Shown: positions 1-11,833 of the stretch, piece after piece
Layout of the letters: every line of letters starts with the position of its first letter
Numbering within the stretch: the stretch's first letter is position 1
Source: Rotaria sp. Silwood1
Taxonomy: Eukaryota; Rotifera; Eurotatoria; Philodinida; Philodinidae
Length of the DNA: 64,000 nucleotides
Direction of reading: 5' to 3'
Assembly (NCBI GenBank): GCA_905250075.1
Contig: CAJNOP010000023.1
Span: 1,934,452-1,998,451, forward strand
Translations under genes and position numbers: made by a program
Notes under the pieces: generated by a model
The model's input: only the letters and a program-made list of their open reading frames with translations
Told to the model about the DNA's origin: nothing
Database searches by the model: none

Positions 1-76
1 CTTAATGAAGGTTCTTTTTTGAAAGTTTTTTTCTTCAATTAAAATAATTCTTTATTGATTTTTTTTATATTTCAAG

Positions 77-1296
77 GTATTCCAGCTACATTACTTGAAT
101 TACTCAAAGATAAGGATCAATTTTGTCGTTTAAAATCTGCTGAATGTTATTATGTTATTGCCAGTAAATAATATTCGAAAAAAATTCTTTTCTTTTTCTT
201 TACGAAATATAAAATAATAGGTCATGCTATTGGTCGTCAAGCAATGCTTACTTGTAATGTAATTCCACGTTTAGCTGAATTATTTGATGACAAAGAACCA
301 TCAGTTAGACGAAATGCTCATAAAGCTGTATCTATGTATAGTGAAGCACCACCTGGTATATATAGCTTTATATCATAAAACTATTAATAAGCTTTATGTT
401 TTTTAGGTGCACAAAATCTTATTGAACTTCGTCTTGTTGATACACTTCTTAAGAAGTTGATTAGTGAACTTGATGAAATCAAAGTATGTTAATTTATATA
501 ATAATAAAAAAATATTTTATTGTCATGTCTCTGATTTTATTAAATAGGAATTAATATTAAATACAATTCATTTTTGTTTAATGGTTGATGTTGAACAAGC
601 ACTTACAGCTGATGCTATGTCAACATTAACATCATTACTTGATCACCCATCTGATAAAATAAAAACACTTGCAACATTAACAATATTTCATTTGAGGTTA
701 AAAATTAATTAATAAAAAGTTTGATTTAATTGAATTTTTATTGATTTTAGTGTTTCACTTAAAGGTAAAGAACGTGCTGTAGAAATTGGTACAGTTGATC
801 GATTAGTGGCTTTACTTGATTCAAATAATGATGCATTGAAAAGTAAAACAGCACTTGCTCTTTCAATGTATGTTGATATAATCAAATTTTAGATGGTTTT
901 TAGTCTAATTCATATTATTTTTTTTCTAGTATTTGTATTATTACGCCAGGAAAATATTGTACAATTAGAGCTGGTGCGATACCAAAACTTTTAGCTATGC
1001 TTAAAAATGAATCGAGTGAATTAGTTGTCAATGCACTTAAAGTAAAAAATTATGATTTTTGGTTGCTATGACTAATAAGGATGTTTTTTTTTCGGCTTAG
1101 GTTATTGCATGTATTGCTGAAGCACCAGAAGGAAGACAACAATTACTTGAATCTGTTGATCAAGTAAATGAACTAATTTTGATATATTCACTATTTTTTT
1201 GTGTATTTTTAGATTGAACAATACAGTAATCATCGATTACCTAATTTAGCGAAACATGCACAAATTGCGGCGAAAGTTATCAAATGGAAGCCTTAA
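77..1296 (+). CDS. RSPH14: RSPH14-like armadillo-repeat protein, 3' part
   Basis: This is the C-terminal part of an armadillo/HEAT-repeat protein; the start lies left of the window. Eight exons read in one phase: 77-163, 221-355, 407-483, 548-696, 751-867, 930-1041, 1101-1163 and 1213-1296, with GT-AG introns of about 50-65 nt. The protein is a run of about 40-residue helical repeats, with RRNAHKAVSMYSEAPPGAQN, a repeat starting GKERAVEIG and AEAPEGRQQLLE visible. It ends in KVIKWKP. Vertebrate RSPH14 (RTDR1) has the same AEAPEGR repeat and a closing IEWKP-type end. RSPH14 is a radial spoke-associated protein of motile cilia. The assignment rests on repeat order and C-terminus, so another ARM protein is possible but less likely. 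Confidence 0.78.
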
Positions 1297-3352
1297 AAAA
1301 TAAAACAATTTTCTTTTTATTTTATCCATTTGATTATTTTTTTTTCTTCTTCTTAATATATAATAAATCATATCATAAAATTCTATGATCACAGACTTTG
1401 TCATTCAATGCTATGTTAGCAATCGTTATAGGTTTTGAAGACAGAACAAATTCAAATTAATAAAGATAAAAATCTATCACATAGTAAATTCAATTTTGAA
1501 TTCATATTCACTAATGAAAACATTATTAAATACCAAAAACCTTTGATGAATTTTCTATAGTTTCGTCTTGAATGTATGCTGCAAAAAAAAATGCTTTTTC
1601 ACTCACTGTACCACCAAAATTCTAGTTAGGGACAGTGAGAATCTATTAGAATTGCCATATTCTTTTCCTTGTATGTTGATAATATAGTTTTCAATACAGG
1701 AACTCCTATGTTACACAGATTTTTCGTCTGTACAATTAAGCAATTCTAAATTTCCTATTTTAATTCAAATATGCTACAAGAAAATTGAATTAAATTCTTG
1801 ACTAAGATAAGAGCATAAATAGTATGTATAGCTAATCATGTTCTTCATTATTCACTTATCTTTCTATGTATAATAAAAAAACATATATAAAATTCGAAGA
1901 ACAAGTTCATTTAAATCAAAACATAATTATACTTAATTTCTTTGTACATGAAACACACCTAATATTTACTAAATCAATGAACAAAAAAAAATCATTCATA
2001 CTAATTGTGAAAACTATCATAAGGAACCTATCAAACAAATAATCTTAAAAACTTTTCAAAACACTTGAAACTTAAATACTCAATCAGTTATCATCATTAA
2101 ATTTCTTCACACCTGCGAAAAATTTTGTCATATCCGTCAATGATTGGTTCCAAGAAAAGTAGCTCTACACTTTCGATTTGTGATTATCACAAGACAACAC
2201 CTTAGAGGCACCATAACAAATCAATCGAACACGAAAAAAAAACCTCGTTTGGTCTTATTGTATACGTCTATTTACAGGCAACTTCATCCGACGGGTGTGT
2301 ATATTTGTTTGATGCAGTGCTTCTTTTTTTTTTTACTATTTCTAACAAGTAATGATCCGTTCCCATCTTATACACTTTCTATGGTATCATATTAAATAAA
2401 ATAAAACAAAAATCACAAAAATGACTTACGAGACACGTTCTTTGATTGAAAATATATTTTAAGATGGCACGTGAACTTTCTTTGATCTCTTATTTCTACG
2501 GAGAGTCGAAGAAGAATAAAAAAAAGAAAAAAGAAAGAAGGGTAATCAGTCATCAATTCTAATCGCTGCTCTTGACCACTAACAAACAAAAATTTTCAAT
2601 TTGTTCACATCTTATCACAAAAGCGTCATTTAGTGCAATGTCTATATACTTGACTATATATTTATCGTTGAATATTTTAGTGGCAAAAAAACAATTAGAA
2701 ATATAAATACGGATTTCACAGTTGATATCATTCGTGTAATAAAATATATTTCTCTTTGCTTTCCTATTTTATTCGTTATCCTCGAGTTTAATCAAGCGTC
2801 AATGATGTAAAAAAAAAGACGAAATGCTTTAGCAAGAATAGATTGTTATCTTTATGAGTAATGACAGCAAAATGAGAATAGACTATTTATGTGTCAATGA
2901 CACAACAAATAGAGAAACGAAAAAAAATCGATATGTGTGTACAGACTCAAGTTAGGTTTTTTTTTTCTAACGGAATAAGGATCAAGGAGACAAAATCAGT
3001 ATTTGCTCACACTTTTTGAGGATGCTGTGTATACAGTAATTGATTGCCTTTTTCTCTTTTCTTACTTTCACCTGTATGTAACATAGTCGACCATTCATTA
3101 TTTCTTTCGTTTTTTTTCTCTCTTTTTTCTTTGGGCGCTTTTTATTCGTCCTATTGGTCTCGTCATCGTAAACTTTTTTCTTATTGGCTATCAACGGTAT
3201 ATTTCGATAACGCAAAACGAATTCATACACTACACCTTTTCAATAGAGCGAGAGAGAGAAAAAGAGAAAAAAGCGCGACAAACAACCGAGGTGAAGCGTG
3301 AAGCTCTTGCACACTTGACAAAGCGAATATATCGACAGGTTTATACGTACAC
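1297..3352. other. Intergenic region upstream of the T-box gene
   Basis: About 2 kb of AT-rich DNA between the RSPH14-like stop and the T-box start. Short open frames here are poor in coding features. GA/TC-rich stretches lie around 3040-3290, close to the T-box start. I see no clear TATA box, RNA gene or transposon. Being next to a developmental regulator, it is the likeliest place for that gene's control elements, but no site can be named. Confidence 0.5.
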
Positions 3353-6300
3353 ATGCGTATGGGTTTTCGACCTCTTGTTAATTTAACAGCACCACTTGGT
3401 GCTAATATTAATTCAATATTTTCAACAACAACACGTTCATTTATTAATCCATTTCTTAATCAATCATCCTATACAATTGACAGTAGTCATTCCCAACAAC
3501 AACTTAAAGATGATAATGATGATGATGATGATCCTGATCTTAAAGTTGAGTTAGAAAATAAACAATTATGGGATGCTTTTCATGCACACGGAACTGAAAT
3601 GGTAATATCATAAAATTTTAAATAAGAAAAAAAAAAGAGAATTCTTTTTGTTTTTTTTTTCTTTTGTTTCAGGTTATTACAAAAAGTGGACGGTAAGAGA
3701 TAAAAAAGAAAATAATTTATATAAAAAAAATCTTTTCGTTTTTCGTAGACGAATATTTCCAGCTTTTAAAGTTAAAGTAACTGGTTTGAATCCACAAGCT
3801 AAATATGTCTTTTTAATGGATATTCAAGCAGCTGATTCTCATAGATATAAATTTCATAATTCTAAATGGATGATTGCTGGTAATGCAGATCCGGAAATGT
3901 CAAAACGTCTTTATGTTCATCCAGATTCACCAGCAACAGGTTTATCAATTAAATATTTGGTTTTTTTTTTGCTTTTTTTATTTTTATAAATTTTATATTA
4001 TTGAAAATTTAAGGTGAACAATGGATGTCGAAATCTGTTTCATTTCATAAACTTAAATTAACAAATAATATCTCCGATAAAAATTCTTATGTAAGTAGAT
4101 AATAAAAATGTTCATTAATCATCATGTTTTATTTTATTTTTTTTTCCCTTCTTCTCTATCCATTATCATTTACTCTAGAGTTATAAACAAGTTAATGTTT
4201 TGTTTCGATCAGTTTATTTGATATCGTCGCCGTATGCTTGTCTATCTTGACAATCGATCGTTACTATATTTCACCTTAAAGATTCTCTTTACGTATCTAA
4301 TGAGCCATAGAAAACGTAAAAAGAAAAAACGCAAAAAACGAAACTACTCTGCCAATAAGGGGAAAAAAGTCTATTTAACGTCAATTTGAAAAATTGATTT
4401 GTTTGCTTGTCATAAAATGTGTTGATAAAGGAGATTTCTTTCTTTTTCTTTTTTTTTACCAACGAATAACACTCTATTAACAACACTCATTCAGGTGCAA
4501 GTCAAGTTTCCTATTTTATGACGACAGTGGCAGACAATAAAGAATACGAGGAATGATTAAGAATTTTCTTTCTTTTTTTTTTTTGTCTTTAGACAATACT
4601 CAATTCAATGCATAAATATCAACCAAGATTACATATTGTTAAAACGAATGATTTAATTAAAATTCCATGGTCACCAATAAAAACCTTTATATTTAAAGAA
4701 ACACAATTTATTGCTGTTACAGCTTATCAGAATGAAAAAGTAATCAAAATTTGCTCGTTTTCTTTCTCTTCCGTTTATTTTTTTATTAATGTAATAATAT
4801 GTTTGATAGATTACCCAATTGAAAATAGACAATAACCCGTTTGCTAAAGGTTTTCGAGACAATGGAGCGGCAAGCAAGCGAGATAAAAGGTATATATGCG
4901 TATTTCGATTTTTTTTCTTTTTTTTTCATTGAATAATGTACATACGAAACGATGGTTGGCTAAGATTGATCAACTTCGATTAGTATCCGTGTAAAAGCGA
5001 TACATCACAGATGTACTTATGTAATAGTGTGCATATATGTATGTAAATAGATACAGATGAATACAAAGAGAAAAAAAACCGAATACCGGTAGTCTCTCTA
5101 TTCATTTATATTATCTTTTGAAATGAGAAAAAAAACGAAAGAAAAAACGAAAGATTCAAGTGGAGTTCATCATTCTTCTTTTGATGATCTATCACTTTTT
5201 CTTTTCTCGAGGCACTCTCATCTCACTTACATTACTCTATCATATATACACATATATATCTGGATAAATAAAGTAGCTTCCTTCATTTGTCGTTTATCAT
5301 CATTTGATATAAAAAGACTAAAATGTATATATATATATATATATATATGTATTTTGTTGTGATTTGAACGTGTGCGTGCGAATGTCTGATGTGTCACGTT
5401 CAATTTGCGATCTCACTCTCTCTCATATTCTGATTGATCTGTCGTCCATTTTACTGTATATATATAAATACATTTATCTAGTGACAAAAACCTGACTGTG
5501 ATCACTTATTTTCAATGTGTGATAATGGATGCAAATGGATAGAAAGAAATAAGAGGCATATACAACCTTCTTTCTTTTTCTTGTCTTCTTGTTTTATCAT
5601 AAGACCAGATGGCTTTAATGAACACGAAAGAGATTTTTATTTGAATAGACATATTGGTTTTAAACCTCATTTGATTCTGTTAACTAAGATTTTCGCGTTA
5701 GTTTTATTTTTTAATATTAACTGTTATCTCTTTTGGCCCAAGAGTACATATTAACATGAGACGAATGAGCTTTTTTTCTTTATTTATCTTAATGTTTTAT
5801 CTTAAAGCTTTTCTTTTTTTTTTGACTATAATTATACTTGAATCTTGTCAAGCAATAGAGTTATTAAATTTAGACGTCTCAATTTTGATCTATCGACGAA
5901 TACAAACTCAACATCAAGAATTTTATTTGAAAAACCACAAATTCCTTTAATACCTACATATCATTCAATTGAAAATTCTTCTGAAAAAAATGATTATATT
6001 GATATTGAATCACATAATCATTATGAGAATGATTCTATTAATATAAAACGTACACCAAGTTTATCATCAACAACATCAATTAGTACATGTTCACCAACAA
6101 CGAATCATCATCGTTCAATACCTATCATATCACCAATATATTCTCATGATCATCAATCAATGAAAAGATCTCGTTCACCATCAACAACAGATGAAGATAC
6201 AAATAAACGAGCTTGTTTAACAAATCATACTCGTCCAATTGTAAAAAATGATTTAAGAAATATTGAATCATTAATTGAACGTGTACCTGAAAAACCAACT

Positions 6301-6489
6301 ATTAATGAACCAATACCAACACCAACAACAATTGATCCAAATTATCTTTATTTATTTTATATGGCACAATTTCATAATCATCAAAAATCACAATTATTAC
6401 ATCCAAATCCATTACAACGATATTTATTATATAATCAACAACATTTACAAAATTATTATCACTATCCATCAATAGCAAACACAAAATAA
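3353..6489 (+). CDS. TBX2/3: T-box transcription factor, Tbx2/Tbx3 (optomotor-blind) type
   Basis: DNA-binding transcription factor of the T-box family, 459 residues. Exons: 3353-3601, 3673-3692, 3749-3939, 4014-4090, 4593-4739, 4810-4889 and 5874-6489; all phases agree. The T-box covers about residues 62-255. It contains [99 protein letters not shown] and GFRDNG. Use of LMDI.AAD and of KLTNNISDK points to Tbx2/3 and not to Brachyury, Tbx1 or Tbx6. Exon 2 is only 20 nt and encodes the VITKSG core. The last exon is Ser/Asn/His-rich and probably disordered, with a basic KRSRSPS stretch that may be a nuclear localisation signal. An acidic Asp run precedes the T-box. No C-terminal repressor motif was recognised. 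Confidence 0.95.
5322..5349. repeat. (AT)n microsatellite in T-box intron 6
   Basis: A run of alternating A and T within the 984-nt last intron of the T-box gene. It is a simple repeat with no other visible role. Confidence 0.85.
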
Positions 6490-6593
6490 CGCGTTTTGTT
6501 TTGTATATATTTCTATTTTTTATCATTATGTGTTAGTTTGATTTTGTTTATCTCTTTTTTTGTTCTGTCAGTGATTTTTTTTTGTTTGTTTCA

Positions 6594-6606
6594 AATAAAT
6601 AATAAA
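6594..6606 (+). terminator. Poly(A) signals of the T-box gene
   Basis: Two AATAAA hexamers lie next to each other about 110 nt after the T-box stop codon, in a T-rich context. This is the likely cleavage and polyadenylation signal. Confidence 0.6.
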
Positions 6607-9600
6607 ACTGAAAATTGATTTGGTTTTTTCTTTTTATTCTTTTTATTTAATTCGAAGATAAACTAATGAAAGATTGATTTCCAGCGAGTTATCAGAAACC
6701 TATTTTATTAACAAAAACGAATAGTTAACAATGTCGAAAATGTATAGATATGAAGCATTTGGAATGTGATTATTGGACGATTAGTTTGCAAAATAAAAGT
6801 AAAAGAATACAGTCGACTATCAGAGATTATAAAGTATTTTGACGTACACGTGAAAGTTACTTAGTAACAGCTACTCTATTTCTTTTGTTAAATATCGCAT
6901 TATTGTATTTTCAAATTTCTTTCTTTAGAAATAAGCTAGTGTCTGAATTTTTCATAATGTAAGCAATTAGGGAAGATAATTTTCTATAAAGCAAAGATAA
7001 CTGAAATAAAATACAATTAGAAACCGATAGGATACTTAAAGTCATGTAGAACAGGTAATAAAAAATTATTTACATTTCTATTATTCGGATGGTAAAGAAA
7101 CAACGAAAGATAGAAAAAAGATATGTGCAATCATGTCCTGTGACTCAGTCGGGTTTAATGCGACAGTTAATGAAATCTCAAAGTTTCAAGATATTTTTAC
7201 TTTCGTCAAAGTTCTATTTATAGAAAGGCACAGAAGTGATAAAAAGGTCACCATGCATTATCGCGATGTAAAAAGCATTCATGTATGTATTTCCAATTAT
7301 GACATTTGACATCATCAATAGCAAACAGCAAGACAATAAGTGAATCCTGACTCACTTGCTTTTTTGTGAAATTCTAAATGACTTCTTTTTGTTGCTGTTT
7401 ATGGAGAATACAAAATAATATACTTTTTTCATATCAAATAAAAGTTTGAGAGCCACACTGTGACTATGAAATTATCTGCTTGATGTCGATTAGTTCTGGT
7501 CTGGGTACAATGGCGAAATGTCATACCCGTGCAGGATACTAATGTAAAGTTTCCTCTTGAAAAATTAAGTTTGTTATGTTGATGCCTAAGAATTCGATTA
7601 AATTGATAATAAGAAAAAGAAGGAAGCATCAACTTTAGTCAAATGAAACAATAGATACCAGGTAGCATTCAATTTAATTTTCTTTTAGATGTTTTTTCTT
7701 TTTAGATGTTAATCGAAACTGATTATTTAGGAAAATCTTCTGTAACACTTTTCTGCACCTGATATTGAACAAACATTAGAAATAATTCGTTTTGCTTTAT
7801 TATATTGTTTATGTAATGATATATTGAAAAAAGACAATGTTATATCCTGATACACTATCGAAAATTATCATTTATGGTTAATGATTATAATATTGTTCGT
7901 ATCTGAGAAAAGAAATTAAAGCTCCTTCGTGAGACAATATTTTAGAATAATAAATCATATCGATATATTCTATCTTTTTCGACTCCAGATCATATAGCAT
8001 CTACGATAATCTTTAGAGAACATATATATGATGACATACCTTTCTCAAGCACATTTATTTTTGGTAGACAAAACATAAATGAAGGATGGAATTCATGTCG
8101 AAGGATTCCTTATTAGTTTTTTTGTGATAAAAACTGCCTTCATTTGTATATCCGCTTTTGGTTCCTGGAGTGAATGTTTCTATAAATTAATTACAGTTGC
8201 TGATATGAATAAAGAAATAATGATTAAGATTATTTTGATTAAATATATAGAAGAGATGGTCATGTTTTCGAGTCATTATATAATGAACTATGAAATACAC
8301 TTTAATGTTTCAAGGTATTCACTTTCGTTTTTTTGAATACTCTGCATGAAAAAATTTGGTATAGATATGCGAATCTTAATTCATCATAAGCATGAACACT
8401 TTATTTGTATTTATAAACGACAAAGATTTAGAAATCTATGATAAGCATTTGAAAAGTCTAGAATTCTTATGTACATAAATATTGTTTCTTTATGTTTTAT
8501 AGCCGTTGTTAAATAGGAAAATAAAATATTAGAATCGTTCTTCACAGCTTTTTATTTAGTTGGTTATACATTTGATGATAACAAAGCTAAAGATATAAGT
8601 AAACTTACAACAATGGATTCAAGATCACACTAACATTGGTGTACTTTTAAGAAAAGATTTATATGCATAATAAGAAAAACAAGTAATTCGAAAAAAATGA
8701 ATTGATATTCCAACTCTTCATATGAATTATCTTATCATACTGCAACAAAAACAAAATTAATCGTTAGTGCAGAGGGTAGAGTTGAATGTACGAATCTTCT
8801 CTTCATTTGTACCCACCTAGCCTCTACCACCAGCCATTCCTTATTTAAATATGTCATTCTTTAGTTGAGACTAGGATCTTCTCTTTAATTTTTCATTTGT
8901 TCAGTATTCTTGATAAGCCTAAACTGATAAAAAAAAACAGAATGAAAATCTCACAAAAGCTTACATTATGGATAGCATAAAAGCACAATGTTTTTTCAAA
9001 GGTCATTTTTCAAACATTCAATCTATGTGCAGTTCTGATAATTAGCAACTCGTATGGAACTGCATTCAAAATGTGAAGTATTGTCATGTAGGTAATTTAT
9101 TTCAGAACAAATGAGTCAATATACATACTTTGAGAATAGTTCTCGGTATTTTTTATTTTTTAAGGCATCAATTATTTGTTTATTCTTCAACGATTTCGAA
9201 AATAAGAAAGTGGATGAAACATTGAAAACAAACATGTTGCACAATAAAAATCTAATGTAACGCTTGTTCGACTACAGTTCGTTGTTATCATCGTTTTTTT
9301 TTGTTTTGAAACTCATCATCATATTATCGCCTTCTATTGCTTCCTATCTTTTTACTATAAAATAATAAACTTTAATGTTTTTTTTTATGATTGCTATACT
9401 GAAATGAATCAATTTAAAAAGAAGAGTTATTTGTTTATTGTCGGTTCGTCAAGGCCGTTGACTTTTCTCTTCAATAAAAGAACAATATATACAACTACCT
9501 AATGTGATCTTTTGTTGGATCAGAACGCATTACGATAACTACTTCATAGTACGTATTTTCGAATAGAAGTTATAAATTGTAAACTGCAACTTACTTTCAT

Positions 9601-9702
9601 CCTCAAGATAGTGAGATTGATTGTTTTTACGATCAGGAGGTCGAGCAAACTTTTTTTGTTTTTGTCTTTGTTATATCTTAGTTTCGTTTAGAATAGTCAG
9701 CA
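6607..9702. other. Gene-poor intergenic region
   Basis: About 3.1 kb of AT-rich DNA. The longest open frame (8079-8336, +, 85 codons) has no recognisable motif and no splice partners, so I did not call it. No RNA gene or transposon ends were seen. The last few hundred bases hold the promoter of the thiaminase-like gene, but I cannot place it. Confidence 0.5.
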
Positions 9703-11106
9703 ATGTATTTCAGAGGGTTCGTTGCGATTTTACTAATTTTTCTTCTGTCACAAATTAGTACATTACTGACGGAAGCTACCTTAAACATGTTGCCTACGAT
9801 TCAGAATAACGGCACCAACAAAATGAGCAAGACAACGTTGAAAGTCGCTTTCTTTCCCTACATTCCTGATTCTGGTGGTGACAACTACAAAGGCCTACTT
9901 CAATTCATCACAGACGAGTTTAAGCAAATTTACTCCGATATTACCCTTCAATTACGTCCTATAAATTTCAACGATGATATTATGGATCTGGATGTACTCA
10001 CTAAATGGCTTATGAGCGATGGCAGTGGATACGATATTGTTGAAGTTGATACTACAATTCTAGGTGATCTTGTTAATGCTGGCCTTATCGCTCCACAATT
10101 TATTACTTCAACTAGCCAGGCTGATTGGCATTCCGTTGCCGCCACTTCGGTACAGATCAATCAAGCAGTATATGGTTTTCCACATCTGATGTGCTCATTT
10201 TTCCTTTTCACCCGTGACGAGCAGGTAGCTGCCGCGAGCACAATTGATCAGCTCATTAAAGCTCTGAGCAGCACGCCTACAACCAAATATCGTTTGGTGG
10301 GAAATCTGGATTCGGATTGGGACCTACCGGCTCTATGGGTTACTAGCTATCAAGATAGCGATAATTCTGCATCTGAAGTTATGGCGTTCGCTCTTCATGA
10401 TTATACGAAGAACTCTTTTCAAAATATGCGCAAGTTTGTCGAGCTCTGTAATCGGTCTGAAGACGAGAATCATTGTCTCGATGGAACATTTACTAATAAC
10501 AATGATATACCAACTATTTTATTTTCACGTCATCAGGCTGCAGCGATGTTTGGCTTTGCTGAAAGACTCTTTAGTGTTCTAAAATATGGCAACTCAAATG
10601 AGTATAACAATGTCAAAGTAATTCCACTATCCATAGGTAGTGTTCGAAATCAACCTCTCTTTTTTACTGACGCATTTGTCTTTCGACGAAACATGACTGC
10701 CGATATTTTGAATGCCTCCCGCTTATTTACTGAATTCATGGGTACACCTCGAATGCAGGCAGCTATAGTTGGCAGTGGTGACAGTCCAGGCAGCATTCCT
10801 CGTTATCTTCTTCCAATGTCCAAGAGCGCGTACGATGAGCCACTCTTAGCCAATAATAGATTCTATCAGGAATATTTTCGAAATTTAACTGGTTTGCCAT
10901 ACCCTACAGTAGGCTTTCGAAATGTACGTAAACAGCTTCAAGCTGCCATTTTGGACTACGTAGGATATATCAAACGCAGGCGCAACAGCACTATGTCACT
11001 ATATAAAAGACTTGAACAAAACTTCCTTGCATCTGTACTTGTATCACTGTCAACATTCTACATTTCTTCCATGTGTGAGCATTTTTCTATTTTCACAATT
11101 ATATGA
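9703..11106 (+). CDS. Thiaminase I-like enzyme (thiamine pyridinylase), secreted
   Basis: An intronless 467-residue protein of the thiaminase I family (EC 2.5.1.2), which has the type II periplasmic binding protein fold. These enzymes replace the thiazole of thiamine with another base through a catalytic cysteine. Visible features: a signal peptide at about residues 1-25; LKVAFFPYIPD at about 46, the first strand of the domain; DIVEVDTTILGDLVNAGLIA at about 111; and AVYGFPHLMCSFFLFTRD with Cys164, which matches the family's active-site cysteine in position and context. The domain closes near VGYIKRRR, and then comes a hydrophobic tail of about 30 residues that could be a GPI signal or a membrane segment. 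Base composition is visibly richer in G and C than the neighbouring genes, and all the other confidently called genes are split by introns. The family is mainly bacterial, with scattered protist members, so horizontal transfer is likely. Another solute-binding-type protein is the alternative. Confidence 0.85.
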   Translation: MYFRGFVAILLIFLLSQISTLLTEATLNMLPTIQNNGTNKMSKTTLKVAFFPYIPDSGGDNYKGLLQFITDEFKQIYSDITLQLRPINFNDDIMDLDVLTKWLMSDGSGYDIVEVDTTILGDLVNAGLIAPQFITSTSQADWHSVAATSVQINQAVYGFPHLMCSFFLFTRDEQVAAASTIDQLIKALSSTPTTKYRLVGNLDSDWDLPALWVTSYQDSDNSASEVMAFALHDYTKNSFQNMRKFVELCNRSEDENHCLDGTFTNNNDIPTILFSRHQAAAMFGFAERLFSVLKYGNSNEYNNVKVIPLSIGSVRNQPLFFTDAFVFRRNMTADILNASRLFTEFMGTPRMQAAIVGSGDSPGSIPRYLLPMSKSAYDEPLLANNRFYQEYFRNLTGLPYPTVGFRNVRKQLQAAILDYVGYIKRRRNSTMSLYKRLEQNFLASVLVSLSTFYISSMCEHFSIFTII

Positions 11107-11155
11107 AATACATGAAATTTCGATGGAAGCTATATTTTCATTTTTAGAAGTACCA

Positions 11156-11833
11156 ATAATCCCATGTGATGAAAACTAGGCCAAAACCATCGGTTAACCG
11201 CGGTTTTTCTCGCTTTACACTCTAAATAAAAATCGTTTTCTTGGAAACCCAGGAGAATAGGTTTCAGAGCGTTCAGAAACCCATATAGGTTTCTAGACTG
11301 ATTTCGGAAACCTGAATTCTTTTCCGGGCTGATCTCGGATACCTTTAAAAAGTTTCTTGGAAGGAAAAAATGAGTTTTCGACTTTCGGAAACCTTAAATG
11401 CGTTTCATAAAGTGACAAATCCGGAAACGCTAGAAGGTTTCCAGAAAAAGTGATCCTTTTCCAAAAATCCGGAAACCCTATCATTTTTCTGGAAACCTTT
11501 TAGCGTTTCCGGATTTGTCACTATATGAAACGTTTTTAAGGTTTCCGAAAGTCGGAAACTCATTTTTTCCTTCCAAGAAACTTTTAAAGGTATCTGAGAT
11601 CAGTCCGGAAACGAATTCAGGTTTCCGAAATCAGTCTGGAAACCTATTTGGGTTTCTATACGCTCGGCAACCTATTTTCCTGGATTTCCAAGAAAACGAT
11701 TTTTATTTAGAGTGTACGGGCTCCCTACCGGTTAACCGGTTTTTTAATGGTGAACCGCGGTAAACCGGTGGTTTTCGCCGGTAAATCACGATTTAGCGCT
11801 AAATCTGATCCGATTTTTATGACATGGGATAAT
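11156..11833. mobile_element. MITE-like palindromic DNA transposon with target duplication
   Basis: A 668-bp element (11161-11828) bounded by terminal inverted repeats: CCCATGTGATGAAAA on the left and its imperfect reverse complement TTTTTATGACATGGG on the right. It is flanked by ATAAT at 11156-11160 and again at 11829-11833, a 5-bp target duplication. Inside the ends lie GGTTAACC-type palindromes, around 11191-11203 and 11731-11740. The core (11216-11716) is one long inverted repeat with arms of about 245 nt rich in GGTTTCC/GGAAACC, bounded by TACACTCTAAATAAAAATCG and its exact complement. No transposase is encoded; the two open frames inside are mirror images created by the palindrome. It is probably non-autonomous and mobilised in trans; the superfamily is unknown. 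Confidence 0.88.

Noticed and set aside
5756..5950. Open frame overlapping the last T-box exon
   Set aside because: It uses another frame through the intron end; the exon at 5874 completes the AG-A codon of exon 6 and continues the T-box protein.
8079..8336. 85-codon open frame in the intergenic region
   Set aside because: No motif, no splice partners and AT-driven composition; expected by chance in DNA like this.
9948..10160. Open frame antisense to the thiaminase-like gene
   Set aside because: A shadow of the real coding frame with no start context or motif.
11293..11763. Two open frames, one per strand, with similar proteins
   Set aside because: They are mirror images produced by the palindromic core of the MITE-like element and carry no motif.
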